Assembly: GCA_947594675.1 (NCBI GenBank)
Contig: CANQEF010000005.1
Coordinates: forward strand, 1-22,265
Source of the DNA: an uncultured Bacilli bacterium
GTDB taxonomy: Bacteria > Bacillota_I > Bacilli_A > RF39 > UBA660
Reading direction: 5' to 3'
Length of the DNA stretch: 22,265 nt
The notes beneath the pieces were generated by a model that was given only the letters and a program-made list of their open reading frames with translations, did not search any database and was not told where the DNA came from. Of the stretch, positions 14,075 to 19,311 are shown one piece after another. The first letter of the stretch is position 1. Every line of letters begins with the position of its first letter. A program made the position numbers and the translations under genes.

Positions 14075-14509
14075 TTATTTATATTTTTCATAAAGTAAAT
14101 TAAATTTTTCTTCGCTTAGATTATAAAGCTCTTCATATGATAATTTTTCTTTGTATTTTTTCTCAAGTACATTTTGTAAGTATATTATCGCCAAACATCT
14201 ATCATAATGCTTTTCATACTCACTTAATCTCATAGTCTTTTGACATAAGTTGCAGTCTATTAAATGATTTTCTGCAGGCTTTAATTTTTCATTTATTGTT
14301 TTTAAATATCTTGTAATAAAACTTGGCTTTGGTGGGTTATTTTTAAAGTCACCATTTAGATGTTCTTCAAGTTTCATATAAACATCATAAGATTCATAAT
14401 CTTTTAGGGCTCTGTACCATTCTTCAATAAAATACTTTTCTTTGATAGGTAACATTGGATATTCTACTTTTAATTTTTCTAGAAATTCTGCAGTTTCTCT
14501 TTTTGTCAT
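14075..14509 (-). CDS. G39P-like helicase loader with a C-terminal zinc finger
   Basis: A 144-residue protein. Residues 1-75 match the G39P/helicase-loader pattern: a short helix, EYPMLPI, FIEEWYRALKDYESYDVYMKL, then NPPKPSFITRYLK. Residues 80-110 add a C-x2-C-x11-H-x3-C motif (Cys86, Cys89, His101, Cys105), probably a small zinc finger not present in the SPP1 prototype as I know it. The C-terminal 35 residues are helical and acidic. The ATG overlaps the stop of the DnaD-type gene by 4 bp, so initiator and loader are coupled. Its expected role is to bring host DnaB-type helicase to the phage origin. Confidence 0.75.
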   Translation of the reverse strand: MTKRETAEFLEKLKVEYPMLPIKEKYFIEEWYRALKDYESYDVYMKLEEHLNGDFKNNPPKPSFITRYLKTINEKLKPAENHLIDCNLCQKTMRLSEYEKHYDRCLAIIYLQNVLEKKYKEKLSYEELYNLSEEKFNLLYEKYK

Positions 14510-15255
14510 CTATCTTCTTCCTCTTCTAAAAATTCTTTTTTTACTTCCTCCCAAGTATTTTTTGATTTTAATTCTTTTTGTGGTCTACTATTTAAGTAGC
14601 TTTCAAATTTACTTCCAAATAAAGTAGATGGTCTTAAGTAATCTTCCATACTGGTATTCAACCATTTGCTGCTTTGATTATCTATCACTTTTTTAAAATC
14701 ATCCAAAGTATAACCATCACTAAGTCGAGCATTAATGTGTCTTACAGTATCTTTTGAATTGGTTTTGAAATTTTTATTTACTTTTTGATTTAGGTAATCA
14801 ATAACTTGCTCGACAATATATTTACTATTTTCTTTCATTCTTATATTCTTACATTCTTTAATAGTGAGCACTCTTTGTTTTTTTATTGTCGAAGTATCGC
14901 CCATTGGTCGTTCAATTTGTTGTTCATAATTTTGATACTTATTCCAATTTACTATTGTAATTAAACGACCTTTGTTACTTTTTTGTTGTTCAATTTGTTG
15001 GTCGTTTTCAAACCACTTTAAAATTCGTTCTGCTTTAGTTTCAGAAATGCAACAAGCGGTTGCTATTATTTTTCTTCCGGTAATAAATTGTCCTGGTAGC
15101 ACTTCAATTTTTTCATTTTTGAAGATTGCAAATTGAGATGTGTGATTGGCATTATATAGCAAATGATGCCATACTCTAAAATAATCATTGTCTTTACATA
15201 CAACTGGGTTATTTTCTACTTTTCGATACATTTTTATCCAACCATCTCTATCCAT
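14506..15255 (-). CDS. DnaD-type phage replication initiator
   Basis: A 249-residue protein. The N-terminal winged helix (residues 1-110) reads WIKMYRKVENNPVVCKDND, then WHHLLYNANH and GQFITGRKIIA, as in phage replisome organisers. After a polar linker comes the conserved phage C-terminal domain (about 148-222): VIDYLNQKVNKNFKTNSK, INARLSDGYTLDDFKKVID, then YLRPSTLFGSKFESYLN. That domain (TIGR02220-like) is associated with origin binding or DnaD-type remodelling. AGGAG lies seven bases before the ATG. A helicase loader follows directly. The replication origin may lie within this gene, as in related phages, but no clear iteron set was seen. Confidence 0.9.
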   Translation of the reverse strand: MDRDGWIKMYRKVENNPVVCKDNDYFRVWHHLLYNANHTSQFAIFKNEKIEVLPGQFITGRKIIATACCISETKAERILKWFENDQQIEQQKSNKGRLITIVNWNKYQNYEQQIERPMGDTSTIKKQRVLTIKECKNIRMKENSKYIVEQVIDYLNQKVNKNFKTNSKDTVRHINARLSDGYTLDDFKKVIDNQSSKWLNTSMEDYLRPSTLFGSKFESYLNSRPQKELKSKNTWEEVKKEFLEEEEDR

Positions 15256-15347
15256 TCGAGTACTCCTAGCTTTTTGATTTTTTCTTCATTTTGTGCTAAA
15301 ATGTAACTGAGAAAATTTTTGCGGGTTTTCTCTTTTTTTGTGTCCAT
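15234..15347 (-). CDS. Tiny basic phage protein (37 aa)
   Basis: ATG at 15347 opens a 37-residue frame (MDTKKEKTRKNFLSYILAQN, ending LEWIEMVG) with a GGAGG ribosome site nine bases upstream, supplied by the 3' end of the preceding small gene. It overlaps the DnaD-type gene start by 22 bp in another frame, and that gene's AGGAG lies within it, suggesting coupling. No family was recognised. Confidence 0.5.
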   Translation of the reverse strand: MDTKKEKTRKNFLSYILAQNEEKIKKLGVLEWIEMVG

Positions 15348-15354
15348 ATAATTT

Positions 15355-15507
15355 TTACCTCCATATGTTTTTTGGTATTTTCCAATTACTATCTTCCTTA
15401 AATTTATATCTTAAATTTAAGTTGTATTGACTGGCATAAAGAAATAGTAAATAATCTATAACTTCTTCTTCTCTACCTTTAAATGCTTCACCATTTTTAA
15501 ATTGCAT
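15355..15507 (-). CDS. Small phage protein (50 aa) at the start of the replication operon
   Basis: ATG at 15507 with a very good GAGAGGTGAT ribosome site opens a 50-residue frame: MQFKNGEAFKGREEEVIDYL, an LFLYASQYNLNLRY helix and a basic NWKIPKNIWR end. Its stop overlaps the ribosome site of the 37-residue ORF. It lies 47 bp after the Cro-like gene and so is the second gene of the early transcript, or the first from the internal promoter candidate. No family was recognised; translation is likely from the ribosome site alone. Confidence 0.65.
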   Translation of the reverse strand: MQFKNGEAFKGREEEVIDYLLFLYASQYNLNLRYKFKEDSNWKIPKNIWR

Positions 15508-15554
15508 TTAATCACCTCTCTTAATTTTATGTAATTAGTTAGTCGCTTTTATAT

Positions 15555-15791
15555 TTATTCCTCAATATAAGACTTAAAGTCTTGTGTTAAGGCATCAAAA
15601 AAGTCTGCAATTTCAGTTGTAGATAAATCCAAATTATTTAGAATTGAAAATATTGTATCTAATTTACAAGCAAGCAAATTATTTTCATAGCTGACATATA
15701 TTTGTCTACTAATATTATTTTTTTCGCTAAATTCTTCTTGACTTAAATTTCTTTTTGCCCTAAAACTTTTTAGCATATTTGTTGATTTCAT
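15555..15791 (-). CDS. Cro-like XRE-family regulator
   Basis: A 78-residue protein, nearly all helix-turn-helix: LKSFRAKRNLSQEEFSEKNN, then SRQIYVSYENN and TIFSILNNLDLSTTEI, the five-helix XRE fold. It is the first gene after the early promoter, transcribed away from the repressor gene, with a consensus AGGAGGTG ribosome site at 15796-15803. By position it should act as Cro, shutting the repressor promoter and committing to lytic growth. Its last codons (encoding LTQDFKSYIEE) also hold a third near-copy of the switch operator, so this gene may be both source and target of regulation. Confidence 0.85.
   Translation of the reverse strand: MKSTNMLKSFRAKRNLSQEEFSEKNNISRQIYVSYENNLLACKLDTIFSILNNLDLSTTEIADFFDALTQDFKSYIEE
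15562..15590 (-). promoter_or_regulatory. Third operator copy in a promoter-like frame inside the cro-like gene
   Basis: AAGACTT and AAGTCTT flank one base at 15569-15583, extended to ATAAGACTT on the left. On the minus strand the dyad fills a 17-bp gap between TTAACA (15585-15590) and TATTGA (15562-15567). This is the same geometry as the main early promoter, but the -10 match is poor. It lies over the last codons of the Cro-like gene, about 250 bp downstream of the main operator. It could drive or repress the rest of the early operon, or help looping. Confidence 0.55.
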
Positions 15792-15813
15792 GTTTCACCT
15801 CCTGTTTAAATCA

Positions 15814-15842
15814 ATTATATAAGACTTTAAGTCTTATGTCAA
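15814..15842 (-). promoter_or_regulatory. Early (lytic) promoter with operator filling the spacer
   Basis: On the minus strand TTGACA (15837-15842) and TATAAT (15814-15819) are separated by exactly 17 bp: a perfect sigma-A consensus. The spacer is occupied by the palindrome ATAAGACTT-T-AAGTCTTAT (15819-15837), touching both hexamers, so a bound dimer would block RNA polymerase completely. Transcription should start near 15807, giving a leader of only about 15 bases before the Cro-like ATG. Confidence 0.88.
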
Positions 15843-15850
15843 CTTTTTTT

Positions 15851-15890
15851 GACTTTTAGTCTTGTTTTTTAAACTTTAATATTTTATAAT
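15851..15890 (+). promoter_or_regulatory. Repressor promoter with adjacent partial operator
   Basis: On the plus strand TTGTTT (15862-15867) and TATAAT (15885-15890) are 17 bp apart, upstream of the XRE repressor gene. The operator-like GACT-TTT-AGTC (15851-15861), whose right half extends to the AGTCTT half-site of the main operator, lies immediately upstream and touches the -35. Binding here would repress or, if weaker, stimulate repressor synthesis, as in lambda-type switches. The -35 is weak, which fits a promoter needing help. Confidence 0.7.
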
Positions 15891-15908
15891 GTTTATACGG
15901 AGGGAAAT

Positions 15909-16139
15909 ATGGAAAATTTTTTTGCTTCAAATTTAAAATATTTAAGAAAAAAGAATGGTTGGACACAAGATTTTATTGGTAAAAAAATTAAAAAAGATTA
16001 TTCGACTATTGGAAAATATGAGCTTGGTCAAAGAACACCTTATATGAATGAAGTTTTAACATTAGCAAGTTTATTTAATGTTACTTTAGAAGAATTTATT
16101 ACTAAAGATTTGAGGAAAGGAGAGAATAATGAAAAATAA
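15909..16139 (+). CDS. Short XRE-family repressor (CI-like)
   Basis: A 76-residue protein: LKYLRKKNGWTQDFIGKKIK, then YSTIGKYELGQRTPYMNEVL and FNVTLEEFI, a complete XRE helix-turn-helix with almost nothing else. GGAGGG precedes the ATG. Divergent orientation to the Cro-like gene and the operators between them make it the likely prophage repressor. Unlike CI of lambda it has no peptidase or dimerisation domain, so SOS self-cleavage is not possible, and induction must use another route such as an antirepressor or the downstream membrane proteins. It overlaps the next gene by 11 bp. Confidence 0.85.
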   Translation: MENFFASNLKYLRKKNGWTQDFIGKKIKKDYSTIGKYELGQRTPYMNEVLTLASLFNVTLEEFITKDLRKGENNEK

Positions 16140-16458
16140 ACTTATTAAATGGTTTTTTAATTTTGGAAATGTTATAGCAATATTTTATATGTTTATACCT
16201 TTATATATGATATATAATTATAAACAATATCGTTTTGGTGATTTGTCCTTTACTATCGAATTGTTTAGTTCAATAGCATATAGTATATTTTTTTATAAAA
16301 AAGTAATGTGTAAAAAAGAATTTTTAGAAGAAAAGAAAAAAACTTTTGAAGATTTATACAAAAGAGAACATCCCATATTTGAAAATCAAAGTTATGAAAG
16401 CAAATATAATAGTTTAATGAATTTTACTAATAGTTTATTCGATGATGAAATAATATAG
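16129..16458 (+). CDS. Membrane protein coupled to the repressor
   Basis: A 109-residue protein whose ribosome site (AGGAAAGGAG) lies inside the repressor gene; the frames overlap by 11 bp, so the two are made together from the lysogenic transcript. Two hydrophobic helices are seen (FFNFGNVIAIFYMFIPLYMI, residues 9-28, and FTIELFSSIAYSIFFY, about 41-56), followed by a charged tail of about 50 residues with KKEFLEEKKKTFEDLYK. No family was recognised. Expression in the lysogen suggests superinfection exclusion or signal sensing that affects the repressor; both are inference. Confidence 0.75.
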   Translation: MKNKLIKWFFNFGNVIAIFYMFIPLYMIYNYKQYRFGDLSFTIELFSSIAYSIFFYKKVMCKKEFLEEKKKTFEDLYKREHPIFENQSYESKYNSLMNFTNSLFDDEII

Positions 16459-16511
16459 TGAAAAAAATTTTGTTACTACAATTTTGAAAGAATTTGAAAA
16501 GGCTGGTAAAT

Positions 16512-16973
16512 ATGAAAATAAGTAATGGCAGTACTGGAGAATTTGTTATTGCAATTTTTTTGGTAATTGGTGGTCTTTCTAGCATAGGCACTCTATTTAG
16601 TTATGTGAGTATCTTATGTGGCATATTAATAATAGGACATTGTATTTATTTGTGGTCACAAATTAGAAAGAAAAATACAGAAAATAAACTTTCTACATCA
16701 ATGCAAAACACAAATATTAATCAGCCTATTGAAAACAATACGCAACAAGACAATCAAAAAAAACAACAAGCTTATCAAATGCTAGGTGAAATGCAACAGC
16801 GAGCCAGAAAAGATTTAGAAACTTGTGTTTCTAGGAAACAATTAAAAGATATGCTAGAAAAAAATATAATCACTAAAGAGCAATATGACAAATATATAGA
16901 TAATATCGAATCACTAGAAATGTTAGCATACTATGACTATAAAAAAATTTTTAATAATGATCAAAAGCAATAA
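16512..16973 (+). CDS. Lysogeny-module membrane protein with SHOCT-like C-terminus
   Basis: A 153-residue protein from ATG 16512 (an AAGG-containing site precedes it; a TTG at 16494 is less likely). Two hydrophobic helices near the N-terminus (FVIAIFLVIGGLSSIGTLF and VSILCGILIIGHCIYLW) are followed by a Gln/Asn-rich linker of about 40 residues, and then a charged region with KQLKDMLEKNIITKEQYDKY. The latter resembles a SHOCT motif, a short helical pair common at the ends of membrane and phage proteins and thought to mediate oligomerisation. It follows the repressor-linked membrane gene by 53 bp on the same strand. Its function is unknown; an exclusion or sensor role is possible. Confidence 0.75.
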   Translation: MKISNGSTGEFVIAIFLVIGGLSSIGTLFSYVSILCGILIIGHCIYLWSQIRKKNTENKLSTSMQNTNINQPIENNTQQDNQKKQQAYQMLGEMQQRARKDLETCVSRKQLKDMLEKNIITKEQYDKYIDNIESLEMLAYYDYKKIFNNDQKQ

Positions 16974-16999
16974 AAAAAGACCTAGTGCAGCAACACTAG
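16972..16999 (-). terminator. Rho-independent terminator for leftward transcription
   Basis: On the minus strand, CTAGTG-TTGCTG-CACTAG forms a perfect 6-bp stem with a 6-base loop, followed by GTC and seven T residues. It faces transcripts coming from the recombinase side. It would stop leftward (antisense) read-through from the broken host gene before it reaches the lysogeny genes. It lacks a U-tract on the plus strand. Confidence 0.6.
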
Positions 17000-17038
17000 A
17001 TCAAAATGAAAAACTACTTTAGCGACTAACTAAAAACT

Positions 17039-17112
17039 ATAAAATTATAAAGGTAGCAACCAATACAATGATATAGGAGTTTTTCTATATCATTGTAGCA
17101 TAAAATTATAAA
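17039..17112. repeat. Direct repeat pair flanking a long hairpin upstream of the recombinase gene
   Basis: The 13-bp sequence ATAAAATTATAAA occurs at 17039-17051 and again at 17100-17112. Between them lies a 13-bp-stem hairpin (17064-17097). The repeats are AT-only and could arise by chance, but the symmetrical bracket is notable. They are a candidate control element or a small insertion footprint in the recombinase leader. Confidence 0.5.
17064..17097 (+). promoter_or_regulatory. 13-bp perfect hairpin in the recombinase leader
   Basis: TACAATGATATAG and CTATATCATTGTA pair perfectly around the loop GAGTTTTT, ending about 20 bp before the AAAGGAAG ribosome site. Neither strand has a U-tract after the stem, so it is not a classical terminator. 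It may be an operator dyad or an mRNA stem that shapes recombinase translation or stability. Confidence 0.55.
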
Positions 17113-17128
17113 AAAAGGAAGTGTTGCA

Positions 17129-18496
17129 ATGACAAATATTGTAAACAATGAAGTTATATCTGTTGCTTTATATATAAGAGTTTCAACAGAAGAGCAAGTA
17201 AAACATGGCTACTCTTTGGAAAGCCAAGAAAATAGATTAAAAGAATACTGTAAAAGTAAGAATTATAAAATTATTGATATTTATAAAGATGAAGGAAAAT
17301 CAGCAAGGAGTAAATTAAAACAACGTACAGAATTATTAAGATTAATAGAAGATGCCAAATTAAAAAAATTTGATAGAATTGTTTTTTGGAGACTAGACAG
17401 ATGGTTTAGAAATATAGCTGACTACTATAAAACGCAAGAGATATTAGAAACTAATAATATTAATTGGGAATGCAGTGATGAAGAATATAATACAACTACT
17501 TCTAATGGTAGACTGCATTTAAATATTAAACTATCTATCGCTCAAAATGAAAGCGATCAAACCAGTGATAGAATCAAATTTAACTTTGAAAATATGATAA
17601 AAAATAAAAAAGCTGTATATGGTTCTCACTCTTGCCCTTTAGGCTACATGGTAGTTGGTGAAAAAGGCAATAAACATATAGTAAAAAATGAAAAAGAAAG
17701 TGAAATCGTTGAATTTTTATTTAAAACATATCCATTAACTACATCGTATAGAAAAACTTCTATTTTAATAAATGAAAAGTTTAACTATTATGTTGATCCA
17801 CTTGTTATAAAAAGAATCTTAAAAAATCCTTTATATTATGGAAAATTTAGAGAAGTTGATAATTATTGTGAGCCATATATAACTAAAAACATTTTTGATG
17901 AAGTACAAACCTTACTACCAAAAAATAATAGACAGAACAAAAAACATGAGTACTTATTTACAGGCTTAATGATTTGTGATGAATGTAACAAAAAAATGGC
18001 TGCTAATATGAAGAACAGTAAAAAAGTATATAGATGTGCTTCCTATTGCAATAATAGAAAATGTAATAACTCTAAGTATATAGCAGAAAATAAAATTGAA
18101 GAATACTTGTTAGAAAATTTAGAAAACATAAAAAATACTTTTATACAAGAAAATGAAAAGAACACCTTAAAAATAGATTATTTATCAAAAATCAAATCAT
18201 TAAATGCAAAAAAAGACAGACTTAATGATTTATATATTGACGGATATATTTCGAAAGAAAAATATCTTAATGATATTAATAAAATCAGTGAAGAAATAAA
18301 TGAATTATTAAAGTTACAAAAAAAGATAAAAACACCTAAGAAAATTACAAAATTAGATGAAAATATTTTAAATATATATAATTCATTAAATAATGAGTTA
18401 AAAAGAAATTTTTGGCTTAAATATATTGATCATATTAATTTTAAACCTGTTAATAATAAAAATTTGAATGAAAGGATAAATATTTTTTGGAAATAA
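17129..18496 (+). CDS. int: Large serine recombinase (phage integrase)
   Basis: A 455-residue protein. The N-terminal resolvase domain has ALYIRVSTEEQ with catalytic Ser19, a Q-G-Y-S-L-E-S-Q type GYSLESQENRL segment, the DRIVFWRLDRWFR strand-helix (about 80-92) and the long E helix. A recombinase domain follows (CPLGYMVV, then RILKNPLYYGKF), then a zinc ribbon (CDECNKKMAAN and Cys pairs, about 275-312). A coiled coil (SLNAKKDRLNDLYIDGYIS, then ISEEINELLKLQKKI) controls directionality. The length is normal for the family. Such enzymes recombine attP with a chromosomal attB. Its gene ends 10 bp from a broken host gene, as expected for the prophage end. An AAAGGAAG ribosome site precedes the ATG. 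Confidence 0.97.
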   Translation: MTNIVNNEVISVALYIRVSTEEQVKHGYSLESQENRLKEYCKSKNYKIIDIYKDEGKSARSKLKQRTELLRLIEDAKLKKFDRIVFWRLDRWFRNIADYYKTQEILETNNINWECSDEEYNTTTSNGRLHLNIKLSIAQNESDQTSDRIKFNFENMIKNKKAVYGSHSCPLGYMVVGEKGNKHIVKNEKESEIVEFLFKTYPLTTSYRKTSILINEKFNYYVDPLVIKRILKNPLYYGKFREVDNYCEPYITKNIFDEVQTLLPKNNRQNKKHEYLFTGLMICDECNKKMAANMKNSKKVYRCASYCNNRKCNNSKYIAENKIEEYLLENLENIKNTFIQENEKNTLKIDYLSKIKSLNAKKDRLNDLYIDGYISKEKYLNDINKISEEINELLKLQKKIKTPKKITKLDENILNIYNSLNNELKRNFWLKYIDHINFKPVNNKNLNERINIFWK

Positions 18497-18499
18497 AGT

Positions 18500-18530
18500 G
18501 TATTAACTAAACAATTCCTGGGGCAATGGC
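18500..18530. other. Probable prophage attachment junction
   Basis: The recombinase stop (18494-18496) is separated by 10 bp from the stop of the truncated host dehydrogenase (18507-18509). In that gene the family sequence is normal up to the APG motif (near 18515-18523), and then two unrelated codons and a TAG follow. The crossover should lie in or next to the CCAGGA stretch that encodes the Pro-Gly. The other junction is outside the window, so the exact core cannot be fixed. Confidence 0.65.
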
Positions 18531-19244
18531 ATTTACTCTTATATTTTTCAAAGCCAAATTTCTAGCAAGTGATCTAGTAAATCCTACTATTGCGCCTTTT
18601 GATGTAACATAATCAATTAATTGAGGCTCACCATAAAAAGTAGTTATAGATGTCAAATTTATTATTGAAGAACCTGATTTTAAATAAGGTAATACTTCTT
18701 TTGTCAAGTAGAACATACCATAAACATTAACTTTCATTGTCCTATCAAATTGCTGATCCGTAATGCTACCAAGTTCATCTTGTTGGTATTGTACACCAGC
18801 ATTATTAACTAACACATCAATTTTACCAAATCTTTCTAATGTTTTTCTTACAATTTCACGACAAAAGTTTTTATCAGTAATATCTCCTGCCATCAATAAG
18901 CATTCTCCACCTAAACTTTCAATATAATTTTTAGTATCGTTTGCATCTTTATGCTCATCATAGTAAGGAATTACTACTTTTGCTTTTTCCTTCGCAAAGG
19001 CAATTGCGGCTGCTCTACCTAGACCACTATCTCCTCCAGTTATAATAATTACTTTGCCTTTTAATTTGTCACTGCCTTTATAATTCGGATTATCAAAAAT
19101 AGGTCTTGGTCTCATCAAATATTCCATTCCAGGTTGTCTTTCTTGAGATTGTTCTGGTGCTAGGATATTATATTTGGTACTTTTTATACCATATTTTTCA
19201 TAATAATTATAGCCTTGATTTCCATAGACATAATCAAAATTCAT
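18507..19244 (-). pseudogene. Short-chain dehydrogenase, C-terminally truncated by prophage insertion
   Basis: A 245-residue open frame similar to YhdF/YdaD (general stress protein 39) dehydrogenases, which normally have about 285-300 residues. It has the leading PGMEYLMRPRP region, TGGDSGLG for NADP binding, NNAG, and the catalytic Ser with YVTSK (Tyr-x3-Lys). It then stops after RVNAIAPGIV, where relatives continue APGP-x-W-T-P-L with the substrate loop and final helix, about 45 residues. A GGAGGAG site precedes the ATG. The prophage recombinase gene lies immediately downstream, so loss of the end is best explained by integration. The remnant may fold but is probably inactive or altered. 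Confidence 0.85.
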
Positions 19245-19276
19245 TATATCTCCTCCACTGATAACATATGCCTATG

Positions 19277-19311
19277 AAAAATTTTTGCGCTTAAGCAACT
19301 AAAAAATTTTT
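19277..19311 (-). terminator. Possible weak terminator after the phosphodiesterase gene
   Basis: On the minus strand AAAAATTTTT near the stop codon can pair with AAAAATTTTT 25 bases later, with TTGC/GCAA pairing inside the loop, ending in a T-run. The stem is all A-T apart from the inner part, so it is weak, and it overlaps the stop of the upstream gene. The same 54-bp gap must also hold any dehydrogenase promoter, and no good one was seen. Confidence 0.3.

Noticed and set aside
1..16000. Plus-strand open frames across the phage region
   Set aside because: They are antisense shadows of well-supported minus-strand genes, lack ribosome sites, and show the Phe/Leu/Ser-rich composition expected from reverse reading of Lys/Glu-rich genes.
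15555..16458. Toxin-antitoxin system made of an XRE protein and a neighbour
   Set aside because: Two divergent XRE genes with shared operators and a serine integrase form a normal phage switch, and no toxin fold is seen in the neighbour.
16982..16999. Rightward terminator after the second lysogeny membrane protein
   Set aside because: The hairpin is good, but on the plus strand it is followed by ATCAAAATG with no U-tract; it fits only the minus strand.
15536..17033. 13-base sequence AGCGACTAACTAA on the minus strand near 15,540 and on the plus strand near 17,020
   Set aside because: One 13-mer pair in 22 kb of AT-rich DNA is within what chance allows. The two places share no other structure.
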